Source: Weissella kandleri (GTDB lineage Bacteria; Bacillota; Bacilli; Lactobacillales; Lactobacillaceae). Taken from it: DNA of 64,000 bases. The notes beneath the pieces are model-generated. The model saw nothing but the letters and a program-made list of their open reading frames with translations, did no database searches and had not been told where the DNA came from. The position numbers and the translations under genes were made by a program. Positions 35,068 to 42,346 of this stretch are shown piece after piece; the stretch's first letter is position 1; each line of letters starts with the position of its first letter. The stretch is from the NCBI RefSeq assembly GCF_001438705.1, contig NZ_JQBP01000002.1, positions 155,805-219,804 on the forward strand, read 5' to 3'.

Positions 35068-36045
35068 ATGGCTAAAAAGATTGGAATTGACTTAGGAACA
35101 GCAAATGTTTTAATTTTTGTTGAGGGGGTGGGGATTGTCTTAAACGAACCCTCCGTAGTGGCAGTGGATGCTAAAACAGACCGCGTTTTGTCAGTGGGGA
35201 CGGAAGCTTATCAAATGGTTGGACGGACACCTGGACACATTCGGGCAGTTCGGCCCTTAAAGGATGGGGTTATTTCTGATTTTGATATGACAGAAGCCAT
35301 GTTGTCATACTTTATTAAAAAGTTGAATTTGAAGAGCATGATGAGTCGCCCTAATATTATGGTAGCGGCCCCAACAAATATTACTGAAATTGAGAAGAAG
35401 GCGATTATGCAAGCCGCTGAAAAAGTTGGTGGTGCTAAGGTTTATTTGGAATATGAGCCTAAGGTAGCTGCCATCGGTGCAGGTTTGGATATTTTCTCAC
35501 CCACAGCCTCAATGGTTATTGATATGGGGGGTGGAACTTCTGATATCGCGGTGTTGTCATTAGGTGATATTGTTTCGGCACGTTCAATTCGTGTAGCCGG
35601 TGATAAGCTTAATGCGGAGATTACCAATTTTGTAAAGCATCGGCATGGTTTGCAAATTGGTGAACGGACGGCTGAACAGATTAAAATTAGCATTGGAAAT
35701 GCAATGCAGATGGATGACCCAATGACGATGATGATTCGTGGTCGGGACATGTACGATGGAATGCCGGAATCAGTTGAGATTAATTCCAATGAAATTGAAG
35801 AAGCTTTGCATGATTCACTGCAACAGATTGTGCACGCTGCGCATGAAGTGCTTGCTGAGATTCAACCAGAATTAGCTTCAGATATTTTGGACCGGGGAAT
35901 TATTTTAACCGGTGGAGGTGCTTTGTTGCGCAATATTGATAAGTTGATTACTGATGAATTGGGCGTCCCCGTCTTTGTCGCTGATCACCCACTTGATAAT
36001 GTTGCCCGGGGCGCTGGTGAATTACTAGAACATATGCATGATTAA
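35068..36045 (+). CDS. mreB: Rod-shape actin homologue MreB/Mbl
   Basis: Actin-like ATPase that guides the elongation machinery along the membrane. 325 residues. Phosphate-1 DLGTANV at 8-14, phosphate-2 IDMGGGTSDIAVLS and the adenosine motif LTGGGALLRNI are intact. The segment following strand 10, YLEYEP at 126-131, carries Tyr129 where Mbl/MreB proteins usually have Glu (EEEP or IEEP). The sequence is closer to Mbl than to E. coli MreB. GAGGTAG precedes the ATG. Operon with DUF2969, rodA and proC; mreC and mreD are not adjacent. Confidence 0.93.
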   Translation: MAKKIGIDLGTANVLIFVEGVGIVLNEPSVVAVDAKTDRVLSVGTEAYQMVGRTPGHIRAVRPLKDGVISDFDMTEAMLSYFIKKLNLKSMMSRPNIMVAAPTNITEIEKKAIMQAAEKVGGAKVYLEYEPKVAAIGAGLDIFSPTASMVIDMGGGTSDIAVLSLGDIVSARSIRVAGDKLNAEITNFVKHRHGLQIGERTAEQIKISIGNAMQMDDPMTMMIRGRDMYDGMPESVEINSNEIEEALHDSLQQIVHAAHEVLAEIQPELASDILDRGIILTGGGALLRNIDKLITDELGVPVFVADHPLDNVARGAGELLEHMHD

Positions 36046-36074
36046 GAAATCAAATCAGTTTGAGGTGAATAAAA

Positions 36075-36287
36075 ATGGCAGCACGAAAGAATAAAGCCAT
36101 TGATGTCGAAATTAATGATTTAGGACATCAAGTGAGTGAAGTAAAAATTAATAAAAATGTTTTAGGACAGATTGATGAAAGTGCTTCGCCCATTAAAGTT
36201 CAAATGGGAGCTAATCGTAAACAGATGGTCCACACATTTGACGAAGGGGTCGAAGTTTTAATTGCGGAGTATAATTTGCACCACTAA
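36075..36287 (+). CDS. DUF2969 family protein
   Basis: 70-residue basic-then-acidic cytoplasmic protein. The ending VHTFDEGVEVLIAEYNLHH and the middle NKNVLGQIDE match the lactobacillus DUF2969 family as I recall it. Its position between mreB and rodA is the usual one in Lactobacillaceae, hinting at a link to cell elongation, but no function is known. GAGGTG precedes the ATG. Intergenic gaps of 29 and 15 bases support a single transcript. Confidence 0.8.
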   Translation: MAARKNKAIDVEINDLGHQVSEVKINKNVLGQIDESASPIKVQMGANRKQMVHTFDEGVEVLIAEYNLHH

Positions 36288-36302
36288 AAAGGAGCGTTTT
36301 GA

Positions 36303-37496
36303 ATGACGAGACGAATTTTAGGGGAAAAAGGCGAAGTCGATTGGAGTATTATTTTTGTGGTGATGATGTTGGCTTTAATTGGTTTGGCATCAATTTATGT
36401 GGCTGCGAGTCATGATGCTGCAACAGTTAGTGCTTCGAAAATGATCATTATGCAGGCGATTTGGTATGTTTTAGGAATTGCTTCGGTTACATTTATCATG
36501 CAATTTGATTCTGAACGGCTTTGGCGGATTTCGCCGTATATTTTTGGCATCGGTGTCTTTTTAATGTTGGCCGTATTGATTTTCTATAGTCGGCCTTACT
36601 TTATACAGACTGGGGGGAAATCTTGGTTTGCGTTAGGCGGCTTAACCTTTCAACCTTCTGAGGTGATGAAGCCGGCCTTTATCTTAATGTTAGCGCAAGT
36701 GATTACTAACCATAATTTAGAGTACACTGAGCATACACTCGCCAATGATTGGCTGCTTTTAAAACGGATTACCTTATTGAGTTTACCAATTATTTTGTTA
36801 GTTTTATTGCAACATGATTTTGGAACGATGTTGGTATTCTTGGCCATCATTTTTGGCATGACTTTAGTTTCAGGGATGTCATGGCGCATTTTTGGACCAA
36901 TTGTTGGGGGCGCCGCAGCATTAGGGATTACGGCGATTTCTTTGGTTGCTAGTACTGCGGGTCGGAAAATTTTAGGCCACGTCGGTTTCCAAGCCTACCA
37001 GTTTGCGCGGATTGATGCGTGGTTGCACCCAGAAGGCGATACTTCAAATTCAGCGTATCAATTATGGCATTCCATGATGGCGATTGGCTCAGGTGGTATG
37101 ACCGGGACCGGATTTAACGTGTCACATGTGAATGTTCCTGTGCGTGAGTCGGACATGATTTTTTCAGTCATTGGAGAAAATTCCGGTTTCGTTGGATCGT
37201 TATTAGTATTACTCCTGTATTTCTTGTTGATTTATCGTATTTATCGGGTGGTGATGGAAACATCCAACCAATTTTATGCGTATATTGGGGCAGGCGTCAT
37301 TATGATGTTGTTATTCCATATTTTTGAAAATATCGGAATGAGCATTGGGTTGGTTCCGTTAACGGGAATTCCACTTCCCTTTATTTCACAGGGAGGGTCT
37401 TCCTTAATTGGAAATATGATTGGAATTGGATTAATTATGTCGATGAGTTTTCATAATCACAATTATACGCTATCAGAGCAGGAAGGATTTTCATAA
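36303..37496 (+). CDS. rodA: SEDS-family peptidoglycan glycosyltransferase RodA
   Basis: Membrane polymerase of lipid II for lateral wall growth. 397 residues with ten hydrophobic helices. SEDS signatures are present: GGKSWFALGGLTFQPSEVMKPAFIL, the large external loop with DAWLHPEGDTSNSAYQ, IGSGG and the C-terminal VPLTGIPLPFISQGGSSL. The context with mreB favours RodA over FtsW. AAGGAGCG precedes the ATG. The stop overlaps the proC start (TAATG). Confidence 0.94.
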   Translation: MTRRILGEKGEVDWSIIFVVMMLALIGLASIYVAASHDAATVSASKMIIMQAIWYVLGIASVTFIMQFDSERLWRISPYIFGIGVFLMLAVLIFYSRPYFIQTGGKSWFALGGLTFQPSEVMKPAFILMLAQVITNHNLEYTEHTLANDWLLLKRITLLSLPIILLVLLQHDFGTMLVFLAIIFGMTLVSGMSWRIFGPIVGGAAALGITAISLVASTAGRKILGHVGFQAYQFARIDAWLHPEGDTSNSAYQLWHSMMAIGSGGMTGTGFNVSHVNVPVRESDMIFSVIGENSGFVGSLLVLLLYFLLIYRIYRVVMETSNQFYAYIGAGVIMMLLFHIFENIGMSIGLVPLTGIPLPFISQGGSSLIGNMIGIGLIMSMSFHNHNYTLSEQEGFS

Positions 37497-38293
37497 TGTT
37501 TAAAATTGGCTTTATTGGTGCTGGAAATATGGCGCAGGCAATGATTAAAGGCTGGTCACATTTAGATCGAGAACAAGTGCAACAAGTGGTTTACGCACGG
37601 CATTCCGCTAATGCTGTGGCTGAGGAGTTGCGCATTCAAGCAATGCCGGATATGGAAACATTAGCGCAAGAGAGTGATATGATCATTTTAGCGACGCCAC
37701 CGACTGCTTTAGATGATATTGCTAACCAGATTCGTTCGGTGGTAGCATATGCGAAGAATAAGATTGTGGTTTCAATTATGGGTGGAATTTCATTGCAAAC
37801 GTTGCAAACTGCTTTTGGCGCTCAGACGAAGTTAGTACGGGCCTTACCGAATGTGAATGTTGCAGTGGATGAAGGTTATATTGCAATGGCGGCTGGACAA
37901 ACTTTGAACCCCGATGAAAAGGGGGCTGTGTTTGCTATCCTGGCTGAGCTGGGCCGGGTGGAAGAATATTCAGAAGCACAATTTGGGGCGGTGAGCGCCC
38001 TTGCTGGTTCAGGACCTGCGTTTGTTGCTGGTTTTGTGCAAGCTTTGACAGAAGCTGGTCGACAAGCGGGGTTAGAGAATGAGACGAGCTCTAAATTAGC
38101 CCAACAAACCATTCAAGGAACTTTGCAAAAAATGGCAACGGAAGAAATCACACCGCTTGAATTGGCACACCAGGTTATGACGCCTGGTGGTTCGACGGCA
38201 GCCGGTTGGGAAGTTATGCAAGAACGTGATATTAACCAGATGATGGATGTCGTAATTCAAGCAACTATGAAGAAAAATGCTGAATTTGAATAA
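37496..38293 (+). CDS. proC: Pyrroline-5-carboxylate reductase
   Basis: Final enzyme of proline synthesis: NAD(P)H reduction of pyrroline-5-carboxylate. 265 residues. The Rossmann motif FIGAGNMAQAMIKG is at the N-terminus; the C-terminal dimer domain holds ALAGSGPAFVAGFVQALTEA and LAHQVMTPGGSTAAG. Translationally coupled to rodA and last in the operon. No terminator is seen before the tRNA promoter, so read-through into the tRNA-Glu gene is possible. A proline gene coupled to a wall-elongation operon is a positional oddity rather than a functional clue. Confidence 0.95.
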   Translation: MFKIGFIGAGNMAQAMIKGWSHLDREQVQQVVYARHSANAVAEELRIQAMPDMETLAQESDMIILATPPTALDDIANQIRSVVAYAKNKIVVSIMGGISLQTLQTAFGAQTKLVRALPNVNVAVDEGYIAMAAGQTLNPDEKGAVFAILAELGRVEEYSEAQFGAVSALAGSGPAFVAGFVQALTEAGRQAGLENETSSKLAQQTIQGTLQKMATEEITPLELAHQVMTPGGSTAAGWEVMQERDINQMMDVVIQATMKKNAEFE

Positions 38294-38308
38294 AATTTAA
38301 AAAAAGGC

Positions 38309-38337
38309 TTGCCAAACATTCAAAAACTTGGTATTAT
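38309..38337 (+). promoter_or_regulatory. Promoter of tRNA-Glu(TTC)
   Basis: TTGCCA and TATTAT are spaced by 17 bases, 34 bases before the tRNA. Confidence 0.75.
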
Positions 38338-38370
38338 ATTATTTGTTGTTAAGCGACAACAAGTAATGAT

Positions 38371-38442
38371 GGCTCATTGGTCAAGCGGTTAAGACTCCGG
38401 TTTTTCACACCGGCATCCAGGGTTCGACTCCCTGATGAGCTA
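38371..38442 (+). tRNA. tRNA-Glu (anticodon TTC)
   Basis: 72-base cloverleaf. Acceptor GGCTCAT pairs with ATGAGCT (last pair G-U), anticodon stem CCGGT/ACCGG holds the loop TTTTCAC with anticodon TTC, and the T arm is AGGGTTCGACTCCCT. CCA is not encoded. A single-gene transcription unit with its own promoter and terminator. Confidence 0.96.
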
Positions 38443-38448
38443 TTAGAT

Positions 38449-38475
38449 AAAGCACCTTTTATGGGTGCTTTTTTT
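38449..38475 (+). terminator. Terminator after tRNA-Glu(TTC)
   Basis: AAAGCACC and GGGTGCTT form the stem, followed by T7. Confidence 0.9.
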
Positions 38476-38597
38476 GTCTATAAAATTACTTTTCAGGTAC
38501 GCCACATTGTTGTTTCGTCAATTGATGATGAGTTCTTACAACGCCTCTAATCTATGTTATGATAGGCTTGATATATTTAATTTACAGGAGAAATTTT

Positions 38598-39323
38598 ATG
38601 CTAATTTTGTTAATTGCAGGGGTAGTTCTTTTAGTCCTGGCAGGCATTTCGTATTATCAGAAACATTCCGTGCGCTACTGGATGATCATCGTCGGATTAT
38701 TATTAGTACTGATTGATGGAATTGGGATGGGAATGGCCGGTTCTAAACATTTATTTATGGAAAAGCAAACGATGAAAAAGACGGTACAATTATCCTCTAA
38801 GTCATCGGTAGTGGGAAAGTCGTTTATTGTGACCACAAATGCTAAAAATGGAACATTTAACTACCATTACACATGGAAGAATAAAAATTATCGAGTGAAC
38901 CCTAAGGATGGAGCGACTCATTTTGAAAAGGGAGATAAAGCGGTCTTAAAGGAACAGATCAGTAACTATCAAGCCACTAATTTCTTCGATAAATTTATGC
39001 TCGTGGGATTGACAACCCAAACGGAACCAAATGTTGAGTATACTTTTGTTTTGCCCGACAATTGGTATATTATTACAAAGCAACAAAATGATGAAATCCA
39101 AAAGATGATTGCTGAGTCTAAAGCTGGCATGGACGATAAGATAAAAAAAGGGGTGACGGACGCAATCGAGGCTGAGGTCAAAAAGAACCCGGATTATTTG
39201 AAAGATAAAGATGCCCAAAAAGATACACAAAATAAAATTGTGCAACAAGTGACGGGTGAAATTAACGATGATTTAACGCAAAAAGTTGATAAAAAGTTGA
39301 CGGAGTGGAATGTAGCCAAGTAA
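38598..39323 (+). CDS. Membrane protein, DUF4811-like
   Basis: 241 residues. Two N-terminal hydrophobic helices (about 2-19 and 28-46) anchor a mostly hydrophilic C-terminal domain of about 190 residues, with a Lys/Asp-rich helical end. I associate it, from memory and without certainty, with the lactobacillus DUF4811 family. AGGAGA precedes the ATG at 38598; an upstream frame extension to 38559 has no ribosome-binding site. A TTACAA/TATGAT pair with 16-base spacing lies just upstream. Function unknown. The kinase-like remnant follows within 17 bases. Confidence 0.6.
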   Translation: MLILLIAGVVLLVLAGISYYQKHSVRYWMIIVGLLLVLIDGIGMGMAGSKHLFMEKQTMKKTVQLSSKSSVVGKSFIVTTNAKNGTFNYHYTWKNKNYRVNPKDGATHFEKGDKAVLKEQISNYQATNFFDKFMLVGLTTQTEPNVEYTFVLPDNWYIITKQQNDEIQKMIAESKAGMDDKIKKGVTDAIEAEVKKNPDYLKDKDAQKDTQNKIVQQVTGEINDDLTQKVDKKLTEWNVAK

Positions 39324-39340
39324 GAATCGGGTATAAATGG

Positions 39341-40048
39341 ATGAAATATACATTGGAAATTCGGATTGCACAGGATCAAGTCATTGCATCCGCTATTGAT
39401 GAAAATGGAAATCGGCGGGACGAGTCCCATCCTTACACTAAAAAATGGTTGACGGCGATGGCTAACTTAGATTTTCAGACACTTGGTACCATGTTCATTC
39501 ATGGTTTGGAGCAGTTCAGAGCGCAATTGCCACCTCGTTCACAAGTGCAACTGATTCAATTGCATGATAATACTGACGGATGGGCTTTTTTGGATCAAAA
39601 TGATGCGACTCTGGCAAGTGGAGTGTTGTCAGGAGCCCAAGTTCCAGTTGCGCAAGGCTATTTGCGGGCTTTAAGGCTAAATGGAATCGCTGGTCAACTG
39701 GAAGCCAAAGCGGGAGTTACATTTACGGAAAATTTACCCTTGTTGGCAGTGTTATGGTTGAAAAATGAACAACCACACTTGTTTGAACAAATGGCACGTT
39801 TTTGTAGCTTGCAGGAATATCTACACCAAATTTTTACGGGTGAGGATCAAATTACAACGCATTTAGCGGCACGGACAGGACTTTATGATTTGAATCATGC
39901 TAAATGGGATCCGCAAGCGTTGGCTTTGGTGAATTTAACCGTTGATCAATTGCCACAGGTTGTGACTGCGGATAAGTTTGCGAGTCAAATTATTCCAGAA
40001 ATGGTAGAGAAATTAGGCTTATTAAAGGATACCCAAATTCGTTGGTAG
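39341..40048 (+). CDS. Degenerate, half-length FGGY-family sugar kinase homologue
   Basis: 235 residues matching only the N-terminal domain of FGGY kinases (gluconokinase-like): LLAVLWLKNEQPHLFEQMARFCSLQEYLHQIFTGEDQITT, then TGLYDLNHAKWDPQAL and LPQVV. The phosphate-binding DxGTT at the very start is replaced (MKYTLEIRIAQDQ), and the frame stops after KDTQIRW, exactly where the second, ATP-binding domain should begin. It cannot be an active kinase. The frame itself has no internal stop, so it is either a young truncated pseudogene or a domain kept for another role. No clear ribosome-binding site is seen before 39341 or the alternative GTG at 39305. Confidence 0.65.
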   Translation: MKYTLEIRIAQDQVIASAIDENGNRRDESHPYTKKWLTAMANLDFQTLGTMFIHGLEQFRAQLPPRSQVQLIQLHDNTDGWAFLDQNDATLASGVLSGAQVPVAQGYLRALRLNGIAGQLEAKAGVTFTENLPLLAVLWLKNEQPHLFEQMARFCSLQEYLHQIFTGEDQITTHLAARTGLYDLNHAKWDPQALALVNLTVDQLPQVVTADKFASQIIPEMVEKLGLLKDTQIRW

Positions 40049-40063
40049 GTTGTATAATATAAA

Positions 40064-40327
40064 TTGTTGCTGGAGATGCGATTAGTCAAGGAGTTAAGGG
40101 ACCTAGGACTGCTTATTTTAAGAAGGTGCGATGCCTTGTCGTCCAGCGATCATTTAAGTTGAGGGGTGAAGGACTCGACTTAAATGGGAGAATGGCTAAA
40201 TGGGGACATTTAGCTGGATGGAAGAATGATTTAACTGTCGTGGTGGATCAGTTAAATCAATATGGTGAAAAAAGATGGGGACATCTTTGAAAAAGTGCAC
40301 GCTCAATTTGTGAGAAGCACTTTTTTA
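40064..40327 (+). ncRNA. Candidate structured small RNA with five hairpins and a terminator
   Basis: No ORF, but consecutive perfect stems: TGCTGGA/TCCAGCG closing 40068-40148; twelve pairs at 40152-40185 (ATTTAAGTTGAG with CTCGACTTAAAT); eight or nine pairs at 40194-40215; ten or eleven pairs at 40227-40259; seven pairs at 40271-40288; then an intrinsic terminator. The third and fifth hairpins share the identical apex ATG-GGGA-CAT. A TATAAT at 40053-40058 would start transcription near 40064. I do not recognise it as 6S, tmRNA, SRP, RNase P RNA or a known riboswitch. It could be a free sRNA or a leader of the exonuclease gene 49 bases downstream. Confidence 0.7.
40290..40327 (+). terminator. 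Terminator of the candidate RNA
   Basis: AAAAAGTGC and GCACTTTTTT flank an inner CTCA/TGAG hairpin. Confidence 0.88.
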
Positions 40328-40375
40328 TTTTAAATAAATTCAAGACGATAAACACAACCGAAGGAGATTGAAGCG

Positions 40376-41194
40376 ATGAAATTGATTTCTTGGAATATTG
40401 ATAGTCTAAACGCAGCTTTAGAACATAAGTCGGCACGGGGTGAGTTGACGTGGCAGACCTTAAATGCGATTGCGCAATTACAGCCAGATGTTTTCGCTAT
40501 TCAGGAAACTAAGGCGAAAGCGACGGGCTTAACCAAAAAGCAAAATGCGACCTTAGCAGAGCTTTTTCCTGGTTATTATCAGTATACGAATTCCAGTACC
40601 GGACGGCCAGGCTATGCGGGAACGTTAATGTTAGCCCGGGTTAAGCCTGAAAAAGTCACTTTTCCAACCATTGGCGCCCCCGGCGAAATGGATATGGAAG
40701 GGCGCATTATTACTTTAGAATACCCTGATTTATATATTTCAACCGTCTATACGCCAAATTCCGGATCTGAGCTGAGACGTTTAGCTGATCGTCAGGCGTG
40801 GGATGATGCTTATCGTGCTTATTTATTAGGGTTGGATGCCAAAAAACCAGTGATTGCTAGTGGGGATTATAACGTGGCCCATCAAGAAATAGATTTGAAA
40901 AACCCACAATCTAATCATCATTCAGCAGGCTTTACGGATGAGGAACGTGATAAATTCAGTCAATTATTAGCGTCTGGGTTTATTGATACCTTTCGGGTGC
41001 TACATCCTGATCAAACCGGGGTTTATACATGGTGGGCGCAGATTAGTAAAACCGCTAAAATTAATAACAGTGGCTGGCGTATCGACTATTATTTAGCCTC
41101 GCAGCGTCTAAAGACTAAGTTGCAAGATTTTCAAGTTTTGGATACTGGAGAGCGGCGTGATCACGCCCCAATTTGTGTGGAATGGGACCTTTAA
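40376..41194 (+). CDS. Exodeoxyribonuclease III
   Basis: AP endonuclease/3'-5' exonuclease of base excision repair, endonuclease-exonuclease-phosphatase fold, 272 residues. Metal and catalytic motifs are intact: SWNIDSLN at the start, QETKA, YTPNSG, SGDYNVAH, WRIDYYLAS and the terminal RRDHAPI His. The sequence resembles the B. subtilis ExoA group. AAGGAG lies nine bases before the ATG. It may share a transcript with the upstream structured RNA if the terminator is read through. Confidence 0.94.
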   Translation: MKLISWNIDSLNAALEHKSARGELTWQTLNAIAQLQPDVFAIQETKAKATGLTKKQNATLAELFPGYYQYTNSSTGRPGYAGTLMLARVKPEKVTFPTIGAPGEMDMEGRIITLEYPDLYISTVYTPNSGSELRRLADRQAWDDAYRAYLLGLDAKKPVIASGDYNVAHQEIDLKNPQSNHHSAGFTDEERDKFSQLLASGFIDTFRVLHPDQTGVYTWWAQISKTAKINNSGWRIDYYLASQRLKTKLQDFQVLDTGERRDHAPICVEWDL

Positions 41195-41267
41195 AGTTCG
41201 TATTGACGGAAAACGCCTCAAGGAATGTGTAATTTTGAGTTGAAATTAAAAAAAGATAACTAAACAG

Positions 41268-41296
41268 TTGACAGAATATGCGGTTTCCTGTATATT
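41268..41296 (+). promoter_or_regulatory. Consensus promoter of tRNA-Glu(CTC)
   Basis: Perfect TTGACA (41268-41273), 17-base spacer, TATATT (41291-41296). Confidence 0.9.
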
Positions 41297-41328
41297 TAAT
41301 TATTGTTGTTGAGATAATTTAACTCAAT

Positions 41329-41400
41329 GGCCCAATGGTCAAGTGGTTAAGACGTCGCGTTCTCATCGCGGAATCCAGGGTTCGATTCCCTGTTGGGCTA
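41329..41400 (+). tRNA. tRNA-Glu (anticodon CTC)
   Basis: 72-base cloverleaf. Acceptor GGCCCAA pairs with TTGGGCT, anticodon stem TCGCG/CGCGG holds loop TTCTCAT with anticodon CTC, and the T arm is AGGGTTCGATTCCCT. CCA is not encoded. The body is nearly identical to the TTC isoacceptor at 38371, so one probably arose from the other. It reads GAG codons without wobble. Confidence 0.94.
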
Positions 41401-41414
41401 TCTTAATATTTTGG

Positions 41415-41449
41415 AAGACTGTTATATCGTTGATATAACAGTCTTTTTT
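41415..41449 (+). terminator. Terminator after tRNA-Glu(CTC)
   Basis: AAGACTGTTATATC and its perfect inverse complement flank GTT and end in a T run. The 220 bases that follow hold no convincing gene. Confidence 0.95.
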
Positions 41450-41670
41450 AATTCATTTGTGCATTCAATCGAAGTTAAGCTTGGTTCAGTCGATTTATAA
41501 GTGTATGCTTTGGTTTCAAAAGGGTAGGTGGTGCTGTCGGAGCTTGATGGAGCCAATCTGACGACCGTCCAAGGATAATGCGGTTGGTTTACGGGATTTG
41601 ACTGGGAAGCGCCCAAACTTTTCCCGATCCATGATACAATAAGAGTAATTATTGTATGGAGGAATTGGAT

Positions 41671-42342
41671 ATGAGCTTTAATTTATACTTGGTACGACAC
41701 GGAGAAACTTATCTGAATAAATATGATCGGATGCAAGGGTGGTCCGATGCACCTTTAACTGATAAGGGAATTCAAGACGGTCAGGCAGCAGGTAAGCGGT
41801 TAGCAAATATTAAATTTAATCATGTCTATTCCTCAGACTTAACGCGGGCGGTTGAAACTGCAAAATATATCATGCATGAAAACAATGATCATGATGCCAT
41901 TCAAGTCCCAGTGACTTTGCCAGAATTTCGAGAAGAATTCTTTGGCTCATTCGAAGGTCTGCACGGAGTTGATTTGGCAGCCCAAATACAAACGCAAGAA
42001 GATTTACATGATATTAAGGCTTATGGCGATTTAATGGCCCAGTTATCGCAAGATGAGTTGATGGATGCTATTGCAAAAGCCGACTCATACCATGATGCTG
42101 AAAACGCAGAACAATTCTGGGCACGATTAGAACGTGGTTTGAAATTCCTACGTGAACATGTGCAAGATGGAGAAAATGTTTTAGTGGTCGCGCATGGCAC
42201 TTTAATCCGTAATTTATCAGGAAAGTACGCCGGACGTGAATACACGCTTTCAAGTATGTATAATGGATCGGTTTCTAAGTGGACGATGGATGCCAAAAGT
42301 ATGGAGTTAGAAGTGTTTAACGATATTGAGAAAGTGTGGTAA
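41671..42342 (+). CDS. Histidine phosphatase family protein
   Basis: 223 residues with the phosphoglycerate-mutase-like fold: YLVRHGETYLNKYDRMQGWSDAPLT holds the catalytic His, SSDLTRAVETA a second Arg, EFREEFFGSFEG the acid, and VVAHGTLIRNLSG the second His. Probably a broad phosphatase (PhoE or CobC-like), not the glycolytic mutase, which is gpmA at 12190. GGAGG lies nine bases before the ATG at 41671; an earlier in-frame ATG at 41656 overlaps that site. hflX begins 5 bases after the stop. Confidence 0.9.
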   Translation: MSFNLYLVRHGETYLNKYDRMQGWSDAPLTDKGIQDGQAAGKRLANIKFNHVYSSDLTRAVETAKYIMHENNDHDAIQVPVTLPEFREEFFGSFEGLHGVDLAAQIQTQEDLHDIKAYGDLMAQLSQDELMDAIAKADSYHDAENAEQFWARLERGLKFLREHVQDGENVLVVAHGTLIRNLSGKYAGREYTLSSMYNGSVSKWTMDAKSMELEVFNDIEKVW

Positions 42343-42346
42343 CGCG

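Noticed and set aside
38465-38716. 83-codon plus-strand frame overlapping the DUF4811-like gene start
   Set aside because: It begins in the tRNA terminator, crosses the promoter and start of the next gene in another frame, and has no ribosome-binding site.
39194-39430. Minus-strand frames across the 38598-40048 genes
   Set aside because: Antisense to two plus-strand frames with better coding character, with no ribosome-binding sites.
41422-41616. 64-codon minus-strand frame rich in Ser/Thr between tRNA-Glu(CTC) and the phosphatase
   Set aside because: It starts at TTG without a ribosome-binding site, stops inside the tRNA terminator hairpin and shows no known domain. A gene remnant is possible but not supported.
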